Below are positions 26,762-34,109 of a stretch of 34,109 nucleotides of DNA, one piece after another. Source of the DNA: CAZAZQ01 sp964489705 (lineage in GTDB: Bacteria; Zixibacteria; MSB-5A5; GN15; FEB-12); contig CAZAZQ010000024.1 of NCBI GenBank assembly GCA_964489705.1, positions 1-34,109 on the forward strand, given 5' to 3'. The first letter of the stretch is position 1, and every line of letters starts with the position of its first letter. The translations under genes and the position numbers were made by a program. The notes under the pieces are model-generated. The model did no database searches and was not told the DNA's origin. It saw only the letters and a program-made list of their open reading frames with translations.

Positions 26762-26789
26762 TTGACAAGTATAAAAAGAGGTCTATTTT
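26762..26789 (+). promoter_or_regulatory. Probable promoter of the cupin gene
   Basis: TTGACA (26762-26767) is followed after 16 bases by TATTTT (26784-26789). The start codon is at 26866, leaving a leader of about 70 nt with a good AAAAGGA ribosome-binding site. The rest of the divergent region 26539-26761 shows no gene. Confidence 0.5.
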
Positions 26790-26865
26790 GGACGAAATAG
26801 CCGCGGTGGAAGAGCGGTACAAAAAGCACATGACCATTTACTCAAAGAGAGAAAAGGATACCCCA

Positions 26866-27204
26866 ATGAATATTATCGAAGTTGCAAACGCTGCCGTTAC
26901 CCAGAACCCGCATGGGGTGGACGCCAGAAAACTCTACGACACCGAACATGCCCAGGCGGTCGTCATTACCCTGAAGCCGGGCGAACAGTTGAAAAAACAT
27001 ATCACGCCGGTGGATGTTTTCTTCTACGTCTTGGAAGGACGGGGAATCGTCGAAGTCGGGGATGAAAAAAAAGAAGTCGGCGCCGACACGCTCATTGAAA
27101 GCCCGGCAAAAATCCCCCACTGCTGGTACAACGAAAGCGACTCCACCCTGCGGGTGCTGGTGGTGAAAGCACCACGCCCGACAACACAGACGAAGATCCT
27201 TTAG
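26866..27204 (+). CDS. Small cupin-fold protein
   Basis: This 112-residue protein is a single cupin domain: VVITLKPGEQLKKHITPVDV and FFYVLEGRGIVEVGD in the first motif, then LIESPAKIPHCWYNES in the second. The His in KKH and in IPH could bind a metal, but the first motif lacks the usual second His. No substrate can be inferred. I start at the ATG at 26866, which has AAAAGGA at good spacing; the longer frame to a TTG at 26788 overlaps the predicted promoter. It is convergent with gcvPB, with a repeat between them. Confidence 0.8.
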   Translation: MNIIEVANAAVTQNPHGVDARKLYDTEHAQAVVITLKPGEQLKKHITPVDVFFYVLEGRGIVEVGDEKKEVGADTLIESPAKIPHCWYNESDSTLRVLVVKAPRPTTQTKIL

Positions 27205-27223
27205 GGATGAGCCATCCGTAGTC

Positions 27224-27290
27224 AAGTCTCGAAGGAAACCTAACGAAGATGGAGAATGGAAAAGGCAGATCCGTTCCGGATCTTCCCTAC
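27224..27290 (-). repeat. Hairpin-forming intergenic repeat, copy C (reverse orientation)
   Basis: On the minus strand this reads TAGGGAAGATCCGGAACGGATCTGCC, where GATCCG-GAA-CGGATC (27268-27282) is a perfect hairpin. It is followed by TTTTCCATTCTCC and a degenerate second hairpin AGGTTT...AGACTT (27224-27240 region) that pairs with two G-U. The order of parts equals copies A and B1, without the third module. It lies between the convergent cupin and gcvPB genes. Confidence 0.75.
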
Positions 27291-27317
27291 TTTCCCGCTG
27301 ACCTACCCTTGTTTGGG

Positions 27318-28769
27318 CTACGGTTGGTAGCAAACGTCAAGAGTGCGCGCCGCGCCGACCTCGTCAAGCCGCCGCACCGGGGTGTTATGCGGAGCGGAGG
27401 TGATAATCTCCGGGTTCTCTTCCGCTTCCCGGGCGATTTGCTTCATAATAGCGGCAAACTCGTCGAGCGTTTCCTTGCTCTCCGTCTCGGTCGGCTCAAT
27501 CATCATAGCTTCGGGAACAATCAAAGGGAAATAGTTGGTGGGCGGATGTACCCCGAAGTCCAACAAGCGCTTGGAAATATCCAACGTCCGCACCCCGTGC
27601 TTTTTCTGGCGGGAACCGGAAATGACGAACTCGTGCATACAAGGGCTGTCGTAGGGTAATTCGTAATCTTCGCGCAACAGCTCTTTCAAGTAATTGGCGT
27701 TCAGCACGGCGTTTTCCGAGACTCGGCGGATTCCTTTTCCTCCCAGCGTTTTGATATACGCATAAGCACGGACGAAGTTGGCGAAGTTTCCGTAGTACGA
27801 ATGCAGCCGTCCGATGGAATGAGGACGGTCATAGTCGAAGAAGAATTTTCCTTTGTCGTTTTTCGCCAGCACCGGTACGGGAAGGAATTTCTCCAGCCGC
27901 TCGACAACGCCGATGGCTCCCGCTCCGGGACCGCCGCCGCCGTGGGGAGTGGAGAACGTCTTGTGGAGATTGAAGTGCATTATGTCGAACCCGACCTCGC
28001 CGGGGCGGAAAATTCCCATATTAGCGTTCAAATTGGCGCCATCCAAGTACATCAGTCCGTCGGCGCTGTGGATAATCTCAGCGATTTCTTTGATATGGCT
28101 TTCGAACAATCCCAAGGTGTTCGGGTTGGTCAGCATCATGCCCACCACCGTGTCGTCCATCACCTCTCTGACCGCTTCGGGGGGAACGATGCCGTGCTCG
28201 TTGGAAGCAACCTGCACCGTCGTGAACCCTGCCGCCGCCACCGAGGCGGGGTTGGTGCCGTGGGCGGAGTCGGGGATGAGAATTTTGGTGCGCTTTTTTC
28301 CTTGGTGCTCGTGGTAGGCGCGCATGATGAGCAAGCCCGCAAACTCGCCGTGTGCCCCGGCGACCGGCTGCAATGAAACATGCGGAAAACCCGAAATCTC
28401 AGAGAGGAACTCGGACAATCGCCACATCAACCGCAAGATGCCTTGCACCGCTCCCGGCGGCGTCATCGGATGCGGCTTGCGGAACCCGGCATAGGAAGCT
28501 GCCACCTCGTTGAGTTTGGGGTTGTACTTCATAGTGCACGAGCCGAGCGGGTAGAACCCTTTGTCGATATGATGGTTCTTGACCGACAAGCCGATGAAGT
28601 GCCGCATCGCTTCCCCTTCGGTCACTTCCGGCAGGGAAATATCTCCCCGGCGCCGGAATTTCTCCGGAATAGCAGCGATAATTTCCTCTTCCGGCATCGA
28701 CGTTTGAGGAAGGGTATATCCCTTTCTCCCCGGTACCGATTTCTCGTAAATCAACAGTTTCTCCGTCAT
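27318..28769 (-). CDS. gcvPB: Glycine dehydrogenase (decarboxylating) subunit 2
   Basis: This 483-residue protein is the PLP-binding half of the split P-protein of the glycine cleavage system. It shows GSCTMKYNPKLNE, PVAGAHGEFAGLL, DSAHGTNPASVAAAG, YLDGANLNA and the PLP site NLHKTFSTPHGGGGPG with Lys270. With GcvPA it decarboxylates glycine and passes the aminomethyl group to lipoyl-GcvH. I take the ATG at 28769, since residues then match the family start (TEKLLIYEKS); the frame is open 14 codons further with no ribosome-binding site. It is last in the operon, separated from the selenoprotein gene by a structured 196-base spacer. Confidence 0.95.
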   Translation of the reverse strand: MTEKLLIYEKSVPGRKGYTLPQTSMPEEEIIAAIPEKFRRRGDISLPEVTEGEAMRHFIGLSVKNHHIDKGFYPLGSCTMKYNPKLNEVAASYAGFRKPHPMTPPGAVQGILRLMWRLSEFLSEISGFPHVSLQPVAGAHGEFAGLLIMRAYHEHQGKKRTKILIPDSAHGTNPASVAAAGFTTVQVASNEHGIVPPEAVREVMDDTVVGMMLTNPNTLGLFESHIKEIAEIIHSADGLMYLDGANLNANMGIFRPGEVGFDIMHFNLHKTFSTPHGGGGPGAGAIGVVERLEKFLPVPVLAKNDKGKFFFDYDRPHSIGRLHSYYGNFANFVRAYAYIKTLGGKGIRRVSENAVLNANYLKELLREDYELPYDSPCMHEFVISGSRQKKHGVRTLDISKRLLDFGVHPPTNYFPLIVPEAMMIEPTETESKETLDEFAAIMKQIAREAEENPEIITSAPHNTPVRRLDEVGAARTLDVCYQP

Positions 28770-28871
28770 AGTCCGTTCTTGTTCTCCCTTACTTACAACC
28801 GATCCCGCCATACCGTGCGAACAAGGCGGTATTGAAAGAAGAGGTTACCTCCGTTATGAGCTTGTGTGCCG

Positions 28872-28914
28872 CCGGAGAAAGATTCCCAACGGCGTATATG
28901 AACCGTTTCTCCGG
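28872..28914 (-). other. Structured RNA segment before gcvPB
   Basis: CCGGAGAAA (28872-28880) pairs perfectly with TTTCTCCGG (28906-28914). Inside, CGG (28890-28892) pairs with CCG (28903-28905) next to the outer stem, leaving a 9-base bulge. Nine-base motifs ATAACGGAG repeat on both sides of it on the minus strand. The spacer 28770-28965 between the thioredoxin gene and gcvPB has no gene. The segment does not match the glycine riboswitch consensus. Confidence 0.5.
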
Positions 28915-28965
28915 TATAGTCTGTGTTCCTCTCCGTTATTATGTCGCTTTCATCAAGCCGAAGCG

Positions 28966-29841
28966 TCACTCGCTGCTCTTTCCCTTGTCCAGCGTGTCTC
29001 CTTTCAGCTTCGCTATCCAGTGCTGGGCATAGTCGAGCGCATCGGATTTCGGGTAATGCTCGACAAACGCCTCGAATGCCGCTATCGCCGCGGTGGTGTC
29101 GCTTTTCTTTCGATAAACCACCGCACGCCAGATCTCGGCGTCTTCCGCCAGCGGTTTCTCTTTGAAGTCTTCCATTATCTGTGTGAACATCTCGATGGCG
29201 CTGTCATACTGCTTGTCAAGATAGAACATACTCCCCAATGACATCCGGCATTCCCCTGATAGAGAATCAAGAGGATCACCAGCTTCGATGACTTTCTGAT
29301 ACCAGTGCACCGCTTCGTCGTTGCTCCCCCGGTAATGGTACTTTTCGGCGATTTCAAACATAAGCTCCCGTTCAGGATTTGCCTCCGCTTGCTTGAGCAA
29401 ATCCGAAAGGGTGCCTATCCCTTCCCGATAGTTTTTCACTTCTTTCAAGAAATCAACCGGCGGCATGTACCCGATGATGCGATCCACTTCCTCTCCGGTG
29501 CTGTCCACCATCACCAATGTCGGGTACGCTACAATGTGAAAGCGCTGCGCCAACAGACTGTCTTCTTTGCCGTTTACTTTGGCAAGAATCATTTCGTTCG
29601 TAAAGTAATCAACCACCGCTTTGTCTTTCAACACGACCGTGTCAAGCTTCTTGCACCAGCTTCAGGTGGGGGAGTAAAAATAAATCAGGGCGAACATGCC
29701 GCTGTCGGCTGCTTGCGCCATGGCGGCGTCGGCATCGGTCAGGTATGGCGCTTTGACGCCGTCGTTCGATTTTTGCGCGATGAGTACAATTGCGATAATT
29801 ATAACCAACGCCGCAATAACTCCGGTTTGTACTTTCTTCAT
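28966..29841 (-). CDS. Candidate selenoprotein: thioredoxin-fold TPR protein with in-frame TGA (Sec60)
   Basis: From an ATG at 29841 (AGAGG eight bases before it) to the stop at 28966 the frame encodes 291 residues if the TGA at 29662-29664 is read as Sec. Residues 5-22 form a membrane anchor. The thioredoxin-like part has ALIYFYSPT-U60-SW-C63-KK, where Cys-x-x-Cys is usual, and a cis-Pro in AYPTLV (107), 44 residues later. Residues 140-280 are TPR-like helices (ELMFEIAEKYHYRGSNDEAV). A SECIS-like stem follows the TGA. Termination at TGA would leave only a 59-residue fragment. Predicted role: periplasm-facing thiol redox protein. A base error (TGC or TGT to TGA) remains the main alternative. 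Confidence 0.8.
29628..29645 (-). promoter_or_regulatory. Candidate bacterial SECIS element
   Basis: Counting from the base after TGA, GACAC (19-23) pairs with GTGTT (28-32) around a four-base loop GGTC (24-27); U17-A34 and U18-G33 can extend the stem. Bacterial SECIS elements have a short apical loop with a G in its first positions about 16-37 bases after UGA. E. coli fdhF uses a GGUC-containing loop at nearly the same distance. Pairing was done by hand. Confidence 0.65.
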
Positions 29842-29894
29842 ACGTTCGTTTCCTCTCTATGCTGACTCTTCTCTTACTTTCTTCGTTGTCTTCC

Positions 29895-30278
29895 TTATCC
29901 GTGCTTCTCCGGTTGAATCAAGTCGTCCCCCAAGACGGCCTTCAAAATAAGAGCCGCTTCCTCTCGGTATTCGCGGGGAACCATGATGATATTTCCCACT
30001 CGTGAAGAGTTCACCAACCCAGTTTGGAAATCCATGCCTCTGCCGTAGGCGCCGAACGAGGAGGAGAGAATAACCGAGGGGATATTGTTCGAGTCCAGTG
30101 AGCCGCGGGCGATTTCCGATTTCATTTCGCTCGCCACTCCGCCCACGACAATCCAGCTCTGGTCGGGAGTGGTCACCGCCGCTTTCTCAGCGGGAAGAAC
30201 ATCGACCAGGGGGACATTGCAGTCCGGGCAGACCAACACGCCGGTTTCGTATTCGTAACGACACTTGGGACAGTACAC
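29895..30278 (-). CDS. Zinc-ribbon DUF2007 protein (second of a pair)
   Basis: This 127-residue protein starts with a four-cysteine zinc ribbon, YCPKC (2-6) and CPDC (17-20), then a linker. The DUF2007-like (putative signal-transducing) domain at about 40-118 includes WIVVGGVASEMKSEIARGSL, IPSVILSSS and NIIMVPREYREEAALILKAV. The family is small and without a settled biochemical role. It begins 1 nt after the stop of the similar gene upstream, and the two look like a tandem duplication that has diverged. It lies inside the glycine-cleavage operon. Confidence 0.8.
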   Translation of the reverse strand: MYCPKCRYEYETGVLVCPDCNVPLVDVLPAEKAAVTTPDQSWIVVGGVASEMKSEIARGSLDSNNIPSVILSSSFGAYGRGMDFQTGLVNSSRVGNIIMVPREYREEAALILKAVLGDDLIQPEKHG

Positions 30279-30644
30279 TTACTTCTCCTTTCTCTGCCAT
30301 TTCTCGCCGATGGTCATATCCAGCAGTTCGCACGCCTCCTCGACCAAGGCGGCGGGAACCGAGATTTCAAACGGCGCGGACGATGAGCCGTAGAACGGAT
30401 GCAGGGGCAAACCGATGCTGCCGAAGAACCCTTCTTTGGCGATAATGACCGCCGGAATGTCGGAAGAGGTCAGGGTCTCTTTTGCCAGGTCCGCATACAT
30501 CTTGCTTTCCACCGTTCCGATAACCACCCACTGAGGGGCCTCAGCATCCGTTTCGTTTTTCTCCGACACATCGTATCCGCAGTAAAAACATTCCGTCACG
30601 TCGTCCGGCAATTCTCTATGACATTGAGGACAGAACGCCATCAC
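30279..30644 (-). CDS. Zinc-ribbon DUF2007 protein (first of a pair)
   Basis: This 121-residue protein has a zinc ribbon CPQC (5-8) and CFYC (19-22), a linker, then a DUF2007-like domain: WVVIGTVESKMYADLAKETL, SSDIPAVIIAKE and FEISVPAALVEEACELLD. It is a diverged paralogue of the next gene. GGAG stands 7 nt before a GTG and 10 nt before the adjacent ATG, so either may start it. The gene overlaps the end of gcvPA by 29 nt, so it is translationally coupled to the glycine-cleavage genes. Confidence 0.8.
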   Translation of the reverse strand: MMAFCPQCHRELPDDVTECFYCGYDVSEKNETDAEAPQWVVIGTVESKMYADLAKETLTSSDIPAVIIAKEGFFGSIGLPLHPFYGSSSAPFEISVPAALVEEACELLDMTIGEKWQRKEK

Positions 30645-31974
30645 GCACGAGCTCCTTCAACCCTTTCGCCAGGCGGGTAATCTCTTCGTCGGTGCGCTTT
30701 TCCGTGCCTGCCACCAGTAAACAATCGTCCATGTCTTTGTACCACCGTCCGGCGTCGATTCCGGCAAGGATATTATGGGACGCCATTCGTTCGATAATCA
30801 CCGCCGCGGGTATCGGGGTTTTGACGGCGAACTCGCGCACGAAGGGAGCGTCGAAATAGGGCTCGAATCCGTCGAGAGCGTAAATGGCTTCCGCTGCCTG
30901 GTGTGCTTTCTCCATTGACAGGAGAGCGACGTTCTTTATGCCGGTCTTGCCCATCAATGTCAGGTAGACCGACGCCGCCGTGGCGCACAGGGCTTGGTTG
31001 GTGCAGATGTTCGAGGTCGCTTTTTCGCGGCGGATATGTTGCTCCCGGGTTTGGAGCACGAGAACGAAGCCGGTCTTGCCGTCTACGTCTTTCGTCCGGG
31101 CGGCGATACGCCCCGGGATGCTTCGAATGAGGTTTTTCTTCGCAGCAAAGAATCCCAACAGCGGTCCGCCGAACGAAAGCGGCAGTCCCAACGGCTGTCC
31201 TTCTCCCGTCACGATGTTCGCCTCGTATTCTCCCGGCGGCGTAAGGAGAGCCTGTGCGATAGGGTCAACCGAGACCAGCAGCAACCCTCCGGCTTTGTGA
31301 ATCAGCTCGGAAATTTCCGTAACTTCTTCCAGCAAACCAAAGAAGTTGGGTTGGCTTATCAACACTCCCGCCGTGTCCTTGTCGATAGCCTCCTCCAGTC
31401 GAGAAAACGAAGTTCTGCCTTTTTCCATCGGGATAGTGACCAGCGCCAGCTCCCGCCCGGAGAAATAGGTAGCGATGACTTCTCGGTAGAGGGGATTCAC
31501 CGCTTCCGAGACCAGCACTTTTTTCCGGCGGGTCGCTTTTGCCGCCATCAGACAGGCTTCCGCAGCCGCGGTAGCGCCGTCGTACATGGAGGCGTTGGCG
31601 ACATCCATCCCCGTCAGACGGCAGATATGCGTTTGGAACTCGTATATCACCTGCAGGGTGCCTTGCGAAACCTCAGCTTGGTAAGGGGTGTAAGCCGTCA
31701 TGAACTCAGGCCGACTGATAACCGTTTCCACAGCGGCGGGCACGAAGTGGTCGTAGACGCCGCCTCCGGCGAAACAGACCATCTCATGGTTGTTCTCGCC
31801 TGCCAACCGCTCAATCTCGCGCAGTACCTCCATTTCGGAGAGTGCCGGGATATTCAAAGGGCGGTCAAGACGAAGCTCCGGCGGTATGGGGGAAAGGAGC
31901 TCTTCGATATCCTTGACGCCGATGCGTTGCAGCATCGCTCGGCGGTCATCGTCGGTGTTCGGTATATATGGCAT
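30616..31974 (-). CDS. gcvPA: Glycine dehydrogenase (decarboxylating) subunit 1
   Basis: This 452-residue protein is the other half of the split P-protein; it lacks the PLP lysine and pairs with GcvPB. Typical blocks are PYIPNTDDDRRAMLQRIG at the start, FAGGGVYDHFVPAAV, TPYQAEVSQGTLQVIYEFQT, NASMYDGATAAAEA, then GEGQPLGLPLSFGGPLLGFF and REQHIRREKATSNICTNQAL. Length is normal. The start is 43 nt after gcvH; its ribosome-binding site is weak. Its last 29 nt overlap the first zinc-ribbon gene. Confidence 0.95.
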   Translation of the reverse strand: MPYIPNTDDDRRAMLQRIGVKDIEELLSPIPPELRLDRPLNIPALSEMEVLREIERLAGENNHEMVCFAGGGVYDHFVPAAVETVISRPEFMTAYTPYQAEVSQGTLQVIYEFQTHICRLTGMDVANASMYDGATAAAEACLMAAKATRRKKVLVSEAVNPLYREVIATYFSGRELALVTIPMEKGRTSFSRLEEAIDKDTAGVLISQPNFFGLLEEVTEISELIHKAGGLLLVSVDPIAQALLTPPGEYEANIVTGEGQPLGLPLSFGGPLLGFFAAKKNLIRSIPGRIAARTKDVDGKTGFVLVLQTREQHIRREKATSNICTNQALCATAASVYLTLMGKTGIKNVALLSMEKAHQAAEAIYALDGFEPYFDAPFVREFAVKTPIPAAVIIERMASHNILAGIDAGRWYKDMDDCLLVAGTEKRTDEEITRLAKGLKELVRDGVLSSMS

Positions 31975-32017
31975 AGCTGTCCGTCACGCTTAAAAATTAT
32001 CTTTGTACGTTTAATCG

Positions 32018-32381
32018 CTATTGACTGATGCGACTCTTGTAGCCGGTGGAGTCCAGAAGCTGCTCAACTTCCGAGGGATCAGTCATTTCAATTTTTATCA
32101 TCCAGCCTTCGCCGTACGGGTCGCGGTTGATTGCCATCGGGTCGTCGTCAAGGGCGGTATTGACTTCCACTACCTTCCCGGAAAGCGGAGAAAACAAATC
32201 CGACACCGCCTTGACCGCTTCAATGGTCCCAAACGGCTCGTTCTGGGTCACTTCGTCACCCTCGGCGGGAAGCTCGACGAAGACGATGTCGCCCAACTCG
32301 TCTTGGGCATAGTCGGTGATGCCGACGGTGGCGATATTCCCTTCGATTTTTACCCATTCATGTTCAACGGTGTATTTCAAA

Positions 32382-32398
<17 letters not shown>
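32018..32398 (-). CDS. gcvH: Glycine cleavage system H protein
   Basis: This 126-residue protein carries the lipoyl arm that shuttles the aminomethyl group between P-, T- and L-proteins. The lipoylation site is Lys63 in FGTIEAVKAVSDLFSP, and LKYTVEHEWVK (7-17) and the hairpin GDIVFVELPAEGD are typical. Its first 17 nt overlap the end of accC, so it is coupled to the biotin carboxylase gene. No gcvT (aminomethyltransferase) or lpd lies in the window. Confidence 0.96.
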
Positions 32399-33878
<1,480 letters not shown>

Positions 33879-33956
33879 TAATGACCTCGCTTACTTCGAG
33901 TCCGAGTCATACCTCACCATCGTTTGGCTCTTTCCTTTCGGAAAAAGTCAGAGGGT

Positions 33957-33985
33957 AATATATATGAAAGCAATTACCCTGACAA
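33957..33985 (-). promoter_or_regulatory. Probable promoter of the accC-gcv operon
   Basis: On the minus strand TTGTCA (33985-33980) and TATATT (33962-33957) are separated by 17 bases. Transcription would start near 33950, about 70 nt before the TTG codon of accC. From 33986 to 34109 nothing further is recognised. Confidence 0.65.
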
Positions 33986-34109
33986 CAAGAAAGGCGGTTT
34001 TCCCGGCGGCGGGAAGGGGGAGAGTTTGGGAAGGTAATTTCCGTCTTTTCTTCAGGTATCAAAGGCAAACGGTACCTTGTCGTAGCACATCAACCGTTCA
34101 CTTGCCAAC

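Noticed and set aside
26788..26865. Longer cupin gene starting at TTG 26788
   Set aside because: This start overlaps the predicted -10 box and has no ribosome-binding site; ATG 26866 has a good one and fits the cupin domain.
28770..28965. Glycine riboswitch before gcvPB
   Set aside because: The characteristic conserved core of that riboswitch is not found on the minus strand; only generic stems are seen.
28966..29634. A shorter normal gene starting at GTG 29634
   Set aside because: It would begin in the middle of a thioredoxin fold, lack the active site and has no ribosome-binding site. The upstream part with the TGA completes the fold.
33900..33932. Nine-codon leader peptide frame (MVRYDSDSK) before accC
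   Set aside because: Purine-rich bases lie too far from its ATG, there is no attenuator-like structure, and it is short enough to occur by chance.

Overview
The window comes from an uncultured-type Gram-negative bacterium of moderate GC content. An outer membrane is implied by a lipoprotein lytic transglycosylase with a canonical lipobox and by several exported proteins. The three runs of exactly 100 N mark a draft scaffold. The gene set (MglA-type GTPase with several roadblock proteins, type IV pilus motors, PATAN protein, split glycine decarboxylase) resembles deep-branching FCB-type or deltaproteobacteria-like lineages. I cannot fix the phylum from this sequence alone.

Left part (1-16057, almost all + strand). 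rpsT faces away from murJ-comEC, which overlap by 4 nt. A PATAN-domain protein and a small membrane protein follow. A near-perfect sigma70 promoter in an AT-rich island then opens a long cluster: a TPR-roadblock protein, a membrane-anchored roadblock protein, a stand-alone roadblock protein, an MglA-like GTPase with a proline-rich tail, an MglB-like roadblock protein, then pilB, pilT and pilC. A strong terminator closes it and a PilS-like sensor kinase follows. The layout suggests one polarity and motility module in which a small GTPase and four roadblock proteins control the pilus extension and retraction ATPases.

Middle (16058-27300). This part holds a family of short intergenic repeats that form hairpins, an exported hydrolase, an AT-rich orphan gene, a class I aldolase, a P5C dehydrogenase, an exported protein made of three repeats, a 31-residue basic ribosome-type protein, HU, SppA, a four-LysM MltD-type transglycosylase and a cupin. 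Two of the three N gaps are false gaps: their flanks carry the same 55 bp, so the contigs overlap. Collapsing one of them restores an intact P5C dehydrogenase.

Right part (27318-33985, - strand). One probable operon runs accC, gcvH, gcvPA, two zinc-ribbon/DUF2007 proteins, a thioredoxin-fold TPR protein and gcvPB. The thioredoxin gene contains an in-frame TGA exactly at the first position of a CxxC motif (U-S-W-C), followed at the right distance by a stem with a GGUC loop like the fdhF SECIS. It is a strong candidate selenoprotein and, with the multi-roadblock pilus module and the hairpin repeat family, one of the three most notable observations here.
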